From Enterococcus_C asini_A (GTDB taxonomy: Bacteria > Bacillota > Bacilli > Lactobacillales > Enterococcaceae): a stretch of 64,000 bases of DNA. The stretch lies in assembly GCF_031928785.1 (NCBI RefSeq), contig NZ_JARQAL010000003.1; one strand, given 5' to 3'. The first letter of the stretch is position 1, and the number at the start of each line of letters is the position of its first letter. The notes beneath the pieces are model-generated. The model was not told the DNA's origin, did no database searches, and worked only from the letters and a program-made list of their open reading frames with translations. A program made the position numbers and the translations under genes. Below are positions 8,194-16,758 of the stretch, one piece after another.

Positions 8194-8604
8194 ATGAAGG
8201 TATTAGCAGCAATTAACACCATGTGGGTTATCAACGGCATTTTGGCCTTGATTTTATTAGGAATCGGACTTTATGAATTGTACATTTACATTCAAGGTCG
8301 TCGTTCTTCAAAAATGTTAACAGAAGAAGAGTTCAAAGAAGGCATGCGCAAAGCTCAAGTTTTAGATGTGCGGGAAAGGGATGAATTTAATGCAGGACAT
8401 ATTTTAGGCGCTCGGAATATTCCTTATTCTGTCTTGACGAATTCCTATAACAGTATCCGTAAAGATCAACCGATTTATCTTTATGAACGGAAAAAAGCTT
8501 TGGCTGTCCGTACTGCGATTAAATTGAAAAAACAAGGTTACCAAGATATTTACATCTTAAAAGACGGCTTCACCGAATGGACAGGAAAAACAAAATCAAA
8601 ATAA
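8194..8604 (+). CDS. Membrane-anchored rhodanese-like protein without catalytic cysteine
   Basis: 136 aa. An N-terminal membrane helix (roughly residues 11-33) is followed by a rhodanese fold: AQVLDVRERDEFNAGHILGARNIPYS and a C-terminal GFTEWTG. The position of the active-site Cys (family YCxSG) reads YERKK, and the whole protein has no cysteine, so sulfurtransferase activity is not expected. AGGAAGG at 8179-8185 fits ATG 8194 rather than ATG 8176. It follows glcK and ends in a strong terminator. A scaffold or binding role is inferred only. Confidence 0.85.
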   Translation: MKVLAAINTMWVINGILALILLGIGLYELYIYIQGRRSSKMLTEEEFKEGMRKAQVLDVRERDEFNAGHILGARNIPYSVLTNSYNSIRKDQPIYLYERKKALAVRTAIKLKKQGYQDIYILKDGFTEWTGKTKSK

Positions 8605-8620
8605 AAGTAAGTTTATAGCG

Positions 8621-8666
8621 ACTGCCAAAAGTTAGATTTTTAATCTAGCTTTTGGCAGTTTTTTTT
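8621..8666 (+). terminator. Terminator of the glcK-rhodanese transcript
   Basis: ACTGCCAAAAG (8621-8631) pairs with CTTTTGGCAGT (8649-8659), with a nested inner stem, followed by eight T residues. Confidence 0.92.
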
Positions 8667-8725
8667 GATGGGAGAATTGAGTCCGCGAAAAAGAGGGAAC
8701 GAATTTCTTCAGGCAAACAAAGTCT

Positions 8726-8752
8726 AAAAAAACCTCGAAGTTTCCTTCGAGG
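8726..8752 (-). terminator. Terminator of the DUF3042 gene
   Basis: CCTCGAAG (8733-8740) and CTTCGAGG (8745-8752) form a perfect 8-bp stem with a TTTC loop. On the minus strand it is followed by seven T residues. Confidence 0.88.
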
Positions 8753-8764
8753 CGTAAGCTACTA

Positions 8765-8932
8765 TTAGCGAGCGACACGTTTGCGCATAGCTTTTTTACG
8801 ATTTTCTTCAATCATAGCTTCTTTTTCATCGATGGGGTCGATGACTTGTTTTTTTACAGCAACGGCAAAACCCGCAGCAGCTGCCACAGTAGCCAAAGTG
8901 CCCACTACTAATCCGGAAACGAATTTTTTCAT
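8765..8932 (-). CDS. DUF3042 family small membrane-associated protein
   Basis: 55 aa. Starts MKKFVSGLVVGTLATVAAAA, a single hydrophobic N-terminal segment, followed by DEKEAMIEENRKKAMRKRVAR, the conserved basic tail of the DUF3042 family found in Lactobacillales. Function unknown. On the minus strand GAGGAG lies upstream of the ATG at 8932. Monocistronic with its own terminator, between glcK and the gal operon. Confidence 0.88.
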   Translation of the reverse strand: MKKFVSGLVVGTLATVAAAAGFAVAVKKQVIDPIDEKEAMIEENRKKAMRKRVAR

Positions 8933-9064
8933 ATTGATTCACTCCTCTTGATTATTTGCTTCTCTGTTTATTATGGAACAAGCTTCCCAAAATGGAAAGG
9001 AAAAACCCCTAAAATCGGCAATTCTACTAGGAAAAAGGAATTATTTTAAGATTTGATTCTTCTC

Positions 9065-9105
9065 TTGAAAAAATTTAGTAAATATTGTAGAATGAATTTA
9101 CTAAA
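9065..9105 (+). promoter_or_regulatory. gal operon promoter with operator-like inverted repeat
   Basis: TTGAAA (9065-9070), a 17-nt spacer, then TAGAAT (9088-9093). A perfect 10-bp inverted repeat, TTTAGTAAAT (9074-9083) and ATTTACTAAA (9096-9105), flanks the -10; the arms start 22 bp apart, about two helical turns. This placement would allow repression, most simply by the LacI-type GalR encoded at the end of the operon. The assignment to GalR is inference. Confidence 0.75.
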
Positions 9106-9127
9106 ACATAAAGAAGAGGTGTCAATC

Positions 9128-10291
9128 ATGGAAAAAGACTTGCAAGGGATTTTCCAAGAAAAATTTGCTGAGAAAGCTACAGGAGAATATTTTGCTCCCG
9201 GACGAATTAATTTAATTGGAGAACATACGGACTATAATGGAGGTTATGTTTTCCCGGCCTCAATTACCATTGGGACTTATGGCTTGGCAAAAAAACGTGA
9301 GGATGATCGGGTGCGCTTGTATTCCGAAAACTTCCCAGAAAAAGGCGTGATTGAGTTTTCTATTCATGATTTGGAATTTCGTAAAGAAGACGATTGGACT
9401 AACTATCCAAAAGGCATGATGAAATTCTTGAAATCCGATGGGTATACGATTGCTAGTGGCATGGATATTTTGTATTATGGTACAATTCCCAATGGTGCCG
9501 GCCTTTCTTCGTCTGCTTCCATCGAATTATTAACTGGGGTAATCTTAAATGATCTTTTCGACTTAAAGGTGAAAATGATTGACCTTGTTGAAATTGGCAA
9601 ACGAGTAGAAAACAAGTTTATTGGTGTGAATTCTGGTATTATGGATCAATTTGCCATTGGAATGGGCAAAAAAGACCATGCGATTCTTTTGGATACCAAT
9701 ACGTTGGAATATGAATTGGTACCCGCTGAGTTTGGGGAATATGTGGTAGCCATTATGAATACGAATAAACGTCGGGAATTAGCCGATTCCAAGTACAATG
9801 AACGGCGAGCGGAATGTGAAGAAGCCCTAAGTCGTCTGCAAACCAAATTATCCATTAAATCATTGGGAGAATTGGATGAAGCAACTTTCAATGCTAACCA
9901 AGACTTAATCGGAGATGAAATCTTAATTAAGCGGGCCAAACATGCGGTAATGGAAAACGAACGGACGCTAAAAGCGAAGGCAGCCTTAGTTGCTGGCGAC
10001 TTGGAAGCTTTTGGGAAATTATTAGATGCTTCTCATGCGTCTTTACGAGATGATTATGAAGTTACAGGCGTGGAATTGGATACGTTAGTGGCAACGGCTC
10101 AAGTGCAGCCGGGAGTTTTAGGAGCTCGCATGACGGGCGCTGGTTTTGGCGGTTGTGCCATTGCGTTGGTACACAATAGCCAATGGGAAAACTTTGTGAA
10201 CAACGTGAAATCTGCTTATGAAGAAGTCATCGGCTATGAAACAGATATTTATCGGGCATCGATTGACGATGGAGCACGGAAGTTAGGCTAA
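9128..10291 (+). CDS. galK: Galactokinase
   Basis: 387 aa; first Leloir enzyme, galactose plus ATP to galactose-1-phosphate. GHMP family: PGRINLIGEHTDYNGG (25-40), IPNGAGLSSSASIE near 118-131, and the C-terminal GARMTGAGFGGCAIAL. The frame is open back to 9053, but AGAGGTG at 9114-9120 and the normal family length support ATG 9128. Leads galK-galE-galT-galR. Confidence 0.96.
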   Translation: MEKDLQGIFQEKFAEKATGEYFAPGRINLIGEHTDYNGGYVFPASITIGTYGLAKKREDDRVRLYSENFPEKGVIEFSIHDLEFRKEDDWTNYPKGMMKFLKSDGYTIASGMDILYYGTIPNGAGLSSSASIELLTGVILNDLFDLKVKMIDLVEIGKRVENKFIGVNSGIMDQFAIGMGKKDHAILLDTNTLEYELVPAEFGEYVVAIMNTNKRRELADSKYNERRAECEEALSRLQTKLSIKSLGELDEATFNANQDLIGDEILIKRAKHAVMENERTLKAKAALVAGDLEAFGKLLDASHASLRDDYEVTGVELDTLVATAQVQPGVLGARMTGAGFGGCAIALVHNSQWENFVNNVKSAYEEVIGYETDIYRASIDDGARKLG

Positions 10292-10329
10292 GCAATCTAG
10301 ACATAGGAAACCAAAAAGGAGGAAAAACA

Positions 10330-11319
10330 ATGGCAATTTTAGTATTAGGTGGAGCGGGTTATATCGGCTCCCATGCAGTGGATCAATTAATCAACAAAGG
10401 GTATGAAGTAGTGGTAGTGGACAGCTTGTTTACGGGTCACAAAGCAGCGGTTCACGAAAAAGCCAAATTTTATGAAGGGGACATTCGGGATAAAGAATTT
10501 TTGAACAATGTCTTTGAACAAGAAACAATCGACGGTGTCATGCACTTTGCGGCTTTCTCATTAGTGGGCGAATCCGTAGAAAAACCATTGATGTATTTTA
10601 ATAACAACGTCTACGGCATGCAAGTATTACTAGAAGTCATGAAAGAGCATGATGTGAAGCACATTGTCTTTTCTTCCACTGCGGCAACTTATGGGGAACC
10701 AGAAGTAGTGCCGATTTCTGAAGATATGCCTACAAATCCTAAAAATCCTTATGGCGAAAGCAAATTGATGATGGAAAAAATGATGAAATGGTGCGACAAC
10801 GCCTATGGTATGAAATACGTGGCATTGCGTTATTTCAACGTAGCGGGAGCGAAATCTGATGCTTCTATTGGCGAAGACCACAATCCAGAAACTCATTTAG
10901 TTCCGATTATTTTACAAGTAGCCCTAGGACAACGGGATTCTCTAAAAATCTTTGGAGATGACTATGCTACACCAGATGGCACTTGTATCCGGGATTATGT
11001 ACAAGTAGAAGATTTAATCGCCGCTCATATCTTAGCCTTGGAATACTTGAAAGCCGGTAATTCCTCTGATGCCTTTAACCTTGGCTCTAACGATGGCTAT
11101 TCCGTAAAAGAAATGCTTGATGCCGCTCGTGTGGTGACGGGTAAAGAAATTCCCGCTGAAATCGTTCCTCGTCGGGCAGGGGATCCTGCTCAATTGGTTG
11201 CTTCTAGTGAAAAAGCGCGCAACATTTTAGGTTGGACACCAGAATACACTGATATTAAAGAAATTATTCGTACCGCTTGGAATTGGCATGTGAGCCATCC
11301 TCATGGCTACGAAGACTAG
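10330..11319 (+). CDS. galE: UDP-glucose 4-epimerase
   Basis: 329 aa; interconverts UDP-galactose and UDP-glucose with tightly bound NAD. Short-chain dehydrogenase fold: GGAGYIGSH at 7-15 (NAD binding), FSSTAATYG near 114-122 and catalytic YGESK (Tyr141, Lys145). AGGAGG-type site just upstream of the ATG. Second gene of the gal operon; 9 nt separate its stop codon from galT. Confidence 0.96.
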   Translation: MAILVLGGAGYIGSHAVDQLINKGYEVVVVDSLFTGHKAAVHEKAKFYEGDIRDKEFLNNVFEQETIDGVMHFAAFSLVGESVEKPLMYFNNNVYGMQVLLEVMKEHDVKHIVFSSTAATYGEPEVVPISEDMPTNPKNPYGESKLMMEKMMKWCDNAYGMKYVALRYFNVAGAKSDASIGEDHNPETHLVPIILQVALGQRDSLKIFGDDYATPDGTCIRDYVQVEDLIAAHILALEYLKAGNSSDAFNLGSNDGYSVKEMLDAARVVTGKEIPAEIVPRRAGDPAQLVASSEKARNILGWTPEYTDIKEIIRTAWNWHVSHPHGYED

Positions 11320-11330
11320 GAGGCAGTTTC

Positions 11331-12812
11331 ATGACACTGAATCAAACTATTTTTGATTTCACCACCTTAGCCATTCATTTTGGTGGCTGGATGGATATGG
11401 ATCGTCTCTACTTGCAAAATCGTCTTCTAGGCTTGATTGGCGAAGACGCTTTAGGTGAAGTGGAAGTGAAGTCTTGTGAACGGACTTCTGTGGAGCTATT
11501 GGATGAATTAATTGCCCAAGCCAAAGAAAACGGCGTAATTGGCGATACTTTAGCTGAAAAAGAAATTTTGGAAGCCCAAATTATGGACTTAATGACGCCA
11601 CCACCTTCTGTAGTCAATGCTTTGTTTGCTCAACATTATGCCAAAGACCCTAAAGAAGCTACCGATTATTTCTTTGAGTTGTGCAAAACCAATGACTATA
11701 TTAAAACTCGGGCCATTGCCAAAAATATCCTTTTTCCTGTAGAGACAGAATATGGCACATTGGAAATCACCATTAATCTTTCGAAACCAGAAAAAGATCC
11801 CAAAGAAATTGCCGCTCAACGCAATAGTGTTTCTGTAGATTATCCGAAGTGTATGCTTTGTATGGAAAATGAAGGCTACAAAGGACGGTTGAACTATCCG
11901 GCCCGCACCAATCACCGGATTATTCGTATGAATTTAGACGGGGAGGCTTGGGGCTTCCAATACTCTCCTTATGCGTATTACAACGAGCATTGTATCGTGT
12001 TAGCGGCTGAACATCGGCCAATGAAAATCAATCGGCAAACTTTTGAACGCTTGTTGAAAGTGATTGAAGTCTTGCCTCATTATTTCGTAGGCTCTAATGC
12101 GGACTTGCCGATTGTAGGCGGCTCAATTTTAAGCCACGATCACTATCAAGGTGGTCGTCATGACTTTGCCATGGCAAAAGCACCAGTGGAACGCAGCTTT
12201 GACTTGTCAGGCTTTACCCAAGTCAAGGCTGGCATCGTCAAGTGGCCGATGTCCGTGATTCGTTTGCAGTCAAAAGAAACAGCGCAATTAGTGGCAGCTA
12301 GTGAGTTTGTTTTGGAAGCTTGGAAGGGGTATTCTGATCCTAGTGTGGACGTCAATGCCTACTCAGCAGATGGCACGCCGCATCATACGATTACGCCGAT
12401 TGCCCGGAAAAATGGGGAATTTTATGAGATGGATTTAGTCTTGCGAGATAACAATGTCTCTCAAGAATTTCCAGAAGGGATTTTCCATCCCCATCCAGAA
12501 GTGCAACACATTAAAAAAGAAAATATCGGTTTAATCGAAGTGATGGGATTAGCAGTCTTGCCACCGCGTTTGGCCACTGAGTTAGTAGAAGTGCAAAACT
12601 ATTTATTGGCTAGTGACAATCACATTGCCGATTACCATCTTCCTTGGGCAGAGGAATTGAAAGCTCGCTATCAGTTCACTGCTGAAAATGTTCAAGAAAT
12701 TGTTCAAAAAGAAGTCGGTTTGGTCTTTGCCAAAGTTTTAGAACATGCCGGCGTCTTTAAACGGGATGAAGCTGGTCAAGCTGCTTTTAGTCGGTTTATC
12801 GAAAGTTTGTAG
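11331..12812 (+). CDS. galT: UDP-glucose-hexose-1-phosphate uridylyltransferase
   Basis: 493 aa; transfers UMP between UDP-glucose and galactose-1-phosphate. It belongs to the long Firmicutes class (GalT_B type): CMLCMENEGYKGR, AEHRPMKI and the histidine-rich GGSILSHDHYQGG. ATG 11331 has AGGAGG at 11318-11323; the upstream ATG 11277 lies inside galE and lacks a site. A galM gene is not in the cluster. Confidence 0.95.
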   Translation: MTLNQTIFDFTTLAIHFGGWMDMDRLYLQNRLLGLIGEDALGEVEVKSCERTSVELLDELIAQAKENGVIGDTLAEKEILEAQIMDLMTPPPSVVNALFAQHYAKDPKEATDYFFELCKTNDYIKTRAIAKNILFPVETEYGTLEITINLSKPEKDPKEIAAQRNSVSVDYPKCMLCMENEGYKGRLNYPARTNHRIIRMNLDGEAWGFQYSPYAYYNEHCIVLAAEHRPMKINRQTFERLLKVIEVLPHYFVGSNADLPIVGGSILSHDHYQGGRHDFAMAKAPVERSFDLSGFTQVKAGIVKWPMSVIRLQSKETAQLVAASEFVLEAWKGYSDPSVDVNAYSADGTPHHTITPIARKNGEFYEMDLVLRDNNVSQEFPEGIFHPHPEVQHIKKENIGLIEVMGLAVLPPRLATELVEVQNYLLASDNHIADYHLPWAEELKARYQFTAENVQEIVQKEVGLVFAKVLEHAGVFKRDEAGQAAFSRFIESL

Positions 12813-12828
12813 TAAAGGAGGCTGGCAG

Positions 12829-13812
12829 ATGGCTACCATTAAAGATATTGCCAAACAAGCGGGGGTCTCGCCGGCCACCGTTTCTCGGGTTTTGAATTAT
12901 GACTCATCTCTTGCTGTGGGGCAAGAGACGAAAAAGCGAATTTTTGAAGTAGCAGAGGCGTTAAATTACACCAAACACCAGAAAAAACAAAAGGTAGAAA
13001 AACAAGTCATTCGCCTGATTATGTGGTATGACTCCGAAGAAGAACTGGATGATTTGTATTATTTGGCGATTCGGCTGGGAATTGAAGAAAAAGCCGAAGA
13101 GTTGAATATCCGCTTAATGAAAGAAAGTTTGGATGAGTTAAGTGAAGAAAAGACCGATGGCATTATTGCACTGGGAAAATTTGATGCAAGAGAAGTCAAA
13201 GTCTTGCAAAAACGGGAAGAGCCGGTTTTGTTTGTGGATTTTGATGGGATGAATTACGGTCAAGATTCCTTAGTGGTGGATTTTCAAATGTCTGTGGATG
13301 CGGTCATTGATCACTTTGTCAAAACCGGTCACGAGAAGATTGGCATTTTAGCTGGTTTGGAATACACCAAGGTCAACCATCATGAAATTGCGGATCCTCG
13401 TCGTCAATACTTCCAACAGCGCATGAGTCAGTTGCGCTTGTATAATCCAGACTTTGTATTAGCCGGTGACTTTACCGTAGAGGGTGGCTATGAAGCCATG
13501 AAAGATTTTCTAGCTACAGGTAAGGAGATACCCACAGCTCTCTTTGCTTCCAGTGATGCCTTGGGAGTAGGGGCCTTGCGAGCAATTCAAGAAGCGGGAC
13601 TTAAAGTGCCAGGGGATATTTCGGTGATTGGTTTTAATGATGTTTCTGTAGCCAAATACGTGATGCCCGCCTTGTCCACCGTTCACGTTCCTACAGAGTG
13701 GATGGGGGAATTGGCTTTAACTACAATCTTGGATTTAGCCAAAGAAAAGGCCCCTGTGCCACGGAAGATTACCATTGGCACGGAGCTAGTCTTACGAGAC
13801 TCCACAAATTAA
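12829..13812 (+). CDS. galR: LacI-family galactose operon repressor
   Basis: 327 aa. N-terminal helix-turn-helix TIKDIAKQAGVSPATVSRVL at residues 3-22, hinge, then a periplasmic-binding-like effector domain ending ISVIGFNDVSVAKYVMPALSTV. AAAGGAGG precedes ATG 12829; the longer frame from 12745 overlaps galT and is unlikely. As the last gene of the operon it is probably autoregulated together with galKET, the dyad at 9074-9105 being the likely target. Confidence 0.92.
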   Translation: MATIKDIAKQAGVSPATVSRVLNYDSSLAVGQETKKRIFEVAEALNYTKHQKKQKVEKQVIRLIMWYDSEEELDDLYYLAIRLGIEEKAEELNIRLMKESLDELSEEKTDGIIALGKFDAREVKVLQKREEPVLFVDFDGMNYGQDSLVVDFQMSVDAVIDHFVKTGHEKIGILAGLEYTKVNHHEIADPRRQYFQQRMSQLRLYNPDFVLAGDFTVEGGYEAMKDFLATGKEIPTALFASSDALGVGALRAIQEAGLKVPGDISVIGFNDVSVAKYVMPALSTVHVPTEWMGELALTTILDLAKEKAPVPRKITIGTELVLRDSTN

Positions 13813-13813
13813 C

Positions 13814-13854
13814 AAAGAGGCTGACTAAGGGGTACTCCTTGTCTAGCCTCTTTT
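13814..13854 (+). terminator. gal operon terminator
   Basis: AAAGAGGCT (13814-13822) pairs with AGCCTCTTT, followed by a short T run ending near 13854. Confidence 0.88.
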
Positions 13855-13870
13855 AAAATACATAAGCTTA

Positions 13871-13879
13871 TGCTATAAT
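13871..13879 (+). promoter_or_regulatory. Extended -10 promoter of tsaB
   Basis: TGC directly before TATAAT (13874-13879) is an extended -10. No good -35 is seen. It lies about 40 nt before the tsaB ATG. Confidence 0.6.
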
Positions 13880-13917
13880 ACTCTATTTGTAAGTATCTGA
13901 AAGAAGGACCATAATCG

Positions 13918-14637
13918 ATGAAAATCTTGGCATTTGACACCTCCAATCAAACTCTAGCAGTAGGTTTACTGGAAGCCGGTAAGCTGGTGGGGGAAGTGAC
14001 GACTACTAATAATAAAAATCATAGCACGACTTTGATGCCCGCCATTGATCAGTTGATGAAACAAGTAAATTGGCAGCCAAAAGATCTCCAGCGCATCGTT
14101 GTAGCAGAAGGTCCGGGTTCTTATACGGGCTTGCGCATCGGTGTTACTACGGCGAAAACCTTGGCGAAAACGCTAAAAATTGATTTAGTAGGAATTTCTA
14201 GTTTAGAAACCTTAGCGGCCAATGCAGTAGGCTATCAAGGGTTAATCGTGCCTTTATTTGATGCGCGTAGGCAAAACGTCTATGCTGGAGTCTATCGCTG
14301 GTCCAATAAAAAGTTGGTCACCGTTTTACCAGACCGTCATGTGGCCTTAGCGGAACTCTTAGAAAAACTACAATCTGAAAAAGAAGTCTTATTTTTAGGT
14401 TTGGATCGGCCAAAATTTCAAGAAGCGGTTTTAGAAGCACTGCCTCAAGGGAAATTTGCTCCTACGCCGACTTGGGATGTACCCAATGGCATTACTTTAG
14501 CTACTTTAGGAGCAACAGCTAAACCAGTTTCAGAGATTGATGGGTTTGTGCCGCAATATTTAAAACGGGTAGAGGCTGAAGAAAAGTGGCTGATGACCCA
14601 TACACCGGGGAATGAGGCGTATGTTGAAAAGATTTAA
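13918..14637 (+). CDS. tsaB: tRNA t6A37 threonylcarbamoyltransferase subunit TsaB
   Basis: 239 aa, ASKHA fold (MKILAFDTSNQTLAVGLLE at the N-terminus, EGPGSYTGLRIG at 64-75). It is the non-catalytic partner of TsaD in making N6-threonylcarbamoyladenosine at position 37 of ANN-decoding tRNAs. Encoded with rimI, a second GNAT gene and tsaD, each overlapping or abutting the next. Start supported by GAAAGAAGGA upstream. Confidence 0.95.
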   Translation: MKILAFDTSNQTLAVGLLEAGKLVGEVTTTNNKNHSTTLMPAIDQLMKQVNWQPKDLQRIVVAEGPGSYTGLRIGVTTAKTLAKTLKIDLVGISSLETLAANAVGYQGLIVPLFDARRQNVYAGVYRWSNKKLVTVLPDRHVALAELLEKLQSEKEVLFLGLDRPKFQEAVLEALPQGKFAPTPTWDVPNGITLATLGATAKPVSEIDGFVPQYLKRVEAEEKWLMTHTPGNEAYVEKI

Positions 14638-15163
14638 GGAACTTTGGCAAAATCTAGGAGTCAAAAAAGCCCCTCAGTTTGAACGAGTTGTGGCTACTAT
14701 CGGTCAAGAACATTTTGTGATTCGAGAATTGACCACAGAAGATATTAAAGAATTGATTGAAGTACAGCGAGCTGTTTACTCAGGGAGCTTACCTTGGGCA
14801 CGTTCTGCTTTTGTTTCGGAGTTGGTCTCTCCATTGTCTCACTTGTATCTCTGTGCGGAAAAAGAACAAGAAATTGTGGCTTTTTGTGGCTGTCGTATTA
14901 TTGGAGAGGACGGTCATGTGACCAATGTGGCAGTCTTGCCTGAGTTTCAAGGGGTGGGAGTTGGTACTTTTTTGTTGCAACAAGTAGAAGACTTTGCCAA
15001 AAAGCGTGGCTGTCGGACCATGTCACTGGAAGTGCGATTAAGTAATCGAGATGCCCAACGTCTGTATCGGAAACTAGGCTACGTATCAAGAGCGATTAAA
15101 GAGGCTTATTATGATGAAAGTAATGAGGATGCTTTGGATATGGTGAAATACCTTGAAGAATAA
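14621..15163 (+). CDS. rimI: Ribosomal-protein-alanine N-acetyltransferase RimI
   Basis: About 180 aa, GNAT fold. The acetyl-CoA motif is VAVLPEFQGVGVGTFLLQ, followed by LEVRLSNRDAQRLYRKLGY. RimI acetylates the N-terminal alanine of ribosomal protein S18. The gene overlaps the end of tsaB. ATG 14612 is possible, but GGGGA at 14607-14611 is better spaced for ATG 14621. The typical tsaB-rimI-tsaD context supports the name. Confidence 0.85.
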   Translation: MLKRFKELWQNLGVKKAPQFERVVATIGQEHFVIRELTTEDIKELIEVQRAVYSGSLPWARSAFVSELVSPLSHLYLCAEKEQEIVAFCGCRIIGEDGHVTNVAVLPEFQGVGVGTFLLQQVEDFAKKRGCRTMSLEVRLSNRDAQRLYRKLGYVSRAIKEAYYDESNEDALDMVKYLEE

Positions 15164-15617
15164 ATTAAACATTCGCCGCTATTTTAAACACGAAGACCCT
15201 GAAGTCCTATTTGATTTAGCAAAAAATGCTTATGGAAAAAGCCCGTGGCGCTTTGATCAGTTTGCTGGAGATTTACGAGGAGAACGAAGTCTGTATTTTT
15301 TGGCGGAGATTGAAGACGCGGTGGGGTTTATCAGCTGTCATCAAATTCTAGATGAAGTAGAAATCACCAACCTAGGGGTTCATCCTAATTGGAGCCGTCA
15401 AGGCGTTGCCAAAGCTTTATTGGCCACGTTGTTTGAAACGGTGGCTAGTCATAAAGAGCTGACCAAAGTTTTTTTGGAAGTTCGTCTTAGTAATGAAGCT
15501 GCCCAAAAATTATACATAGCCAGCGGGTTTGAAGTGATCAGTCGTCGAAAACATTACTACGAAAATCCACCAGAAGATGCTTTAATTATGTGTAAAATAG
15601 TGCCTAAGTTACCTTGA
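15153..15617 (+). CDS. GNAT-family N-acetyltransferase (second RimI-like)
   Basis: 154 aa, again a GNAT with NLGVHPNWSRQGVAKALL and LEVRLSNEAAQKLYIASGFEV, sharing the LEVRLSN motif with its neighbour, which suggests an old duplication of rimI. Starts at TTG 15153, overlapping the rimI stop, with a weak GGTGA site; no in-frame ATG is available. Its substrate is unknown; it may be the working RimI or act on another protein N-terminus. Confidence 0.82.
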   Translation: MKNKLNIRRYFKHEDPEVLFDLAKNAYGKSPWRFDQFAGDLRGERSLYFLAEIEDAVGFISCHQILDEVEITNLGVHPNWSRQGVAKALLATLFETVASHKELTKVFLEVRLSNEAAQKLYIASGFEVISRRKHYYENPPEDALIMCKIVPKLP

Positions 15618-15631
15618 AAGGAAGTAGTACT

Positions 15632-16648
15632 TTGAACGAGTCACCAGAATTAATCTTAGCCATCGAATCTAGTTGTGACGAAACCAGTGTCGCAGTGGTG
15701 AGAGATGGTCATGAGATTTTAAGTAATATTGTTGCTTCTCAAATCAAAAGTCATCAGCGTTTTGGCGGAGTGGTGCCAGAAGTCGCCAGTCGTCACCATG
15801 TGGAACAAATTACGCTTTGTATAGAAGAAGCTTTATCAGAAGCCAATGTCACTCCAGAGGATTTAACAGCGGTGGCGGTTACTTATGGTCCTGGTCTAGT
15901 GGGCTCACTTTTAATCGGTCTGTCTAGTGCCAAAGCTTTTGCCTGGGCTCATAACTTGCCTTTGATTCCTGTTAATCACATGGCAGGTCATATTTATGCG
16001 GCTCGCTTTGTGGCCCCTTTACAATTTCCACTAATGGCTTTATTAGTCAGTGGCGGCCATACGGAATTGGTGTATATGAAAGCAGATGGGGAATATGAAA
16101 TCATCGGGCAAACAAGAGATGATGCGGCAGGAGAAGCCTATGATAAAGTAGGGCGAGTTTTAGGTTTGACCTATCCTAGTGGTAAAGAAATTGATGAATT
16201 GGCTCATCAAGGAGAAGATATGTATCATTTTCCTCGGGCGATGATCAATGAAGACCATTTTGATTTTAGTTTTAGCGGCCTTAAAAGTGCCTTTATTAAC
16301 TTGGTTCATAACGGGGAACAACGGGGAGAGACATTTGCAAAGGTTGACTTAGCCGCAAGCTTTCAAGCAAGTGTTTGTGAAGTCTTGATTACGAAAACTC
16401 TCCGTGCCTTACAGGCTTACCCGGTAAAACAATTGATTGTAGCTGGAGGGGTGGCAGCTAATCAAGGGCTGCGCGCCGGCTTAGCACAAGCTTTGGCAGA
16501 AAGTGATTTGGAGACAGAATTAGTAATTCCTCCATTGCGTCTTTGTGGAGATAATGGCGCCATGATTGGTGCTGCGGCCCATGTGCAGTTGCAAAAAGGA
16601 GAATTTGCTGATTTGAGCTTAAATGCCAATCCTAGTTTAACATTTTAA
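15632..16648 (+). CDS. tsaD: tRNA t6A37 threonylcarbamoyltransferase TsaD
   Basis: 338 aa; catalytic subunit of t6A synthesis, transferring threonylcarbamoyl from TC-AMP to A37. ILAIESSCDETSVAVV at the N-terminus, metal ligands in HMAGH (His116, His120), LVSGGHTELV, and GGVAANQGLRAGL near the C-terminus. TTG 15632 is chosen: AAAGGA at 15617-15622 is 9 nt upstream, whereas TTG 15614 would overlap that site. Confidence 0.95.
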   Translation: MNESPELILAIESSCDETSVAVVRDGHEILSNIVASQIKSHQRFGGVVPEVASRHHVEQITLCIEEALSEANVTPEDLTAVAVTYGPGLVGSLLIGLSSAKAFAWAHNLPLIPVNHMAGHIYAARFVAPLQFPLMALLVSGGHTELVYMKADGEYEIIGQTRDDAAGEAYDKVGRVLGLTYPSGKEIDELAHQGEDMYHFPRAMINEDHFDFSFSGLKSAFINLVHNGEQRGETFAKVDLAASFQASVCEVLITKTLRALQAYPVKQLIVAGGVAANQGLRAGLAQALAESDLETELVIPPLRLCGDNGAMIGAAAHVQLQKGEFADLSLNANPSLTF

Positions 16649-16650
16649 TA

Positions 16651-16699
16651 AAACAGCCAGAACAAGAGGAAGTAGTCCGCTTGTTCTGGCTGTTTTTGT
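16651..16699 (+). terminator. Terminator of the tsaB-tsaD operon
   Basis: AAACAGCCAGAACAAG (16651-16666) pairs with CTTGTTCTGGCTGTTT (16680-16695) around a 13-nt loop, ending in T residues. Confidence 0.93.
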
Positions 16700-16758
16700 A
16701 TGGTCTTGTAAGTGGTTACGGTATAATAAAAAAAGAGAGTCAAAGGAGTGTGAAGCAG

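Noticed and set aside
13012..13812. cre (CcpA) sites near the gal operon
   Set aside because: No sequence close to WTGNAANCGNWNNCW was found in the gal promoter region by eye; carbon repression of the operon cannot be claimed.
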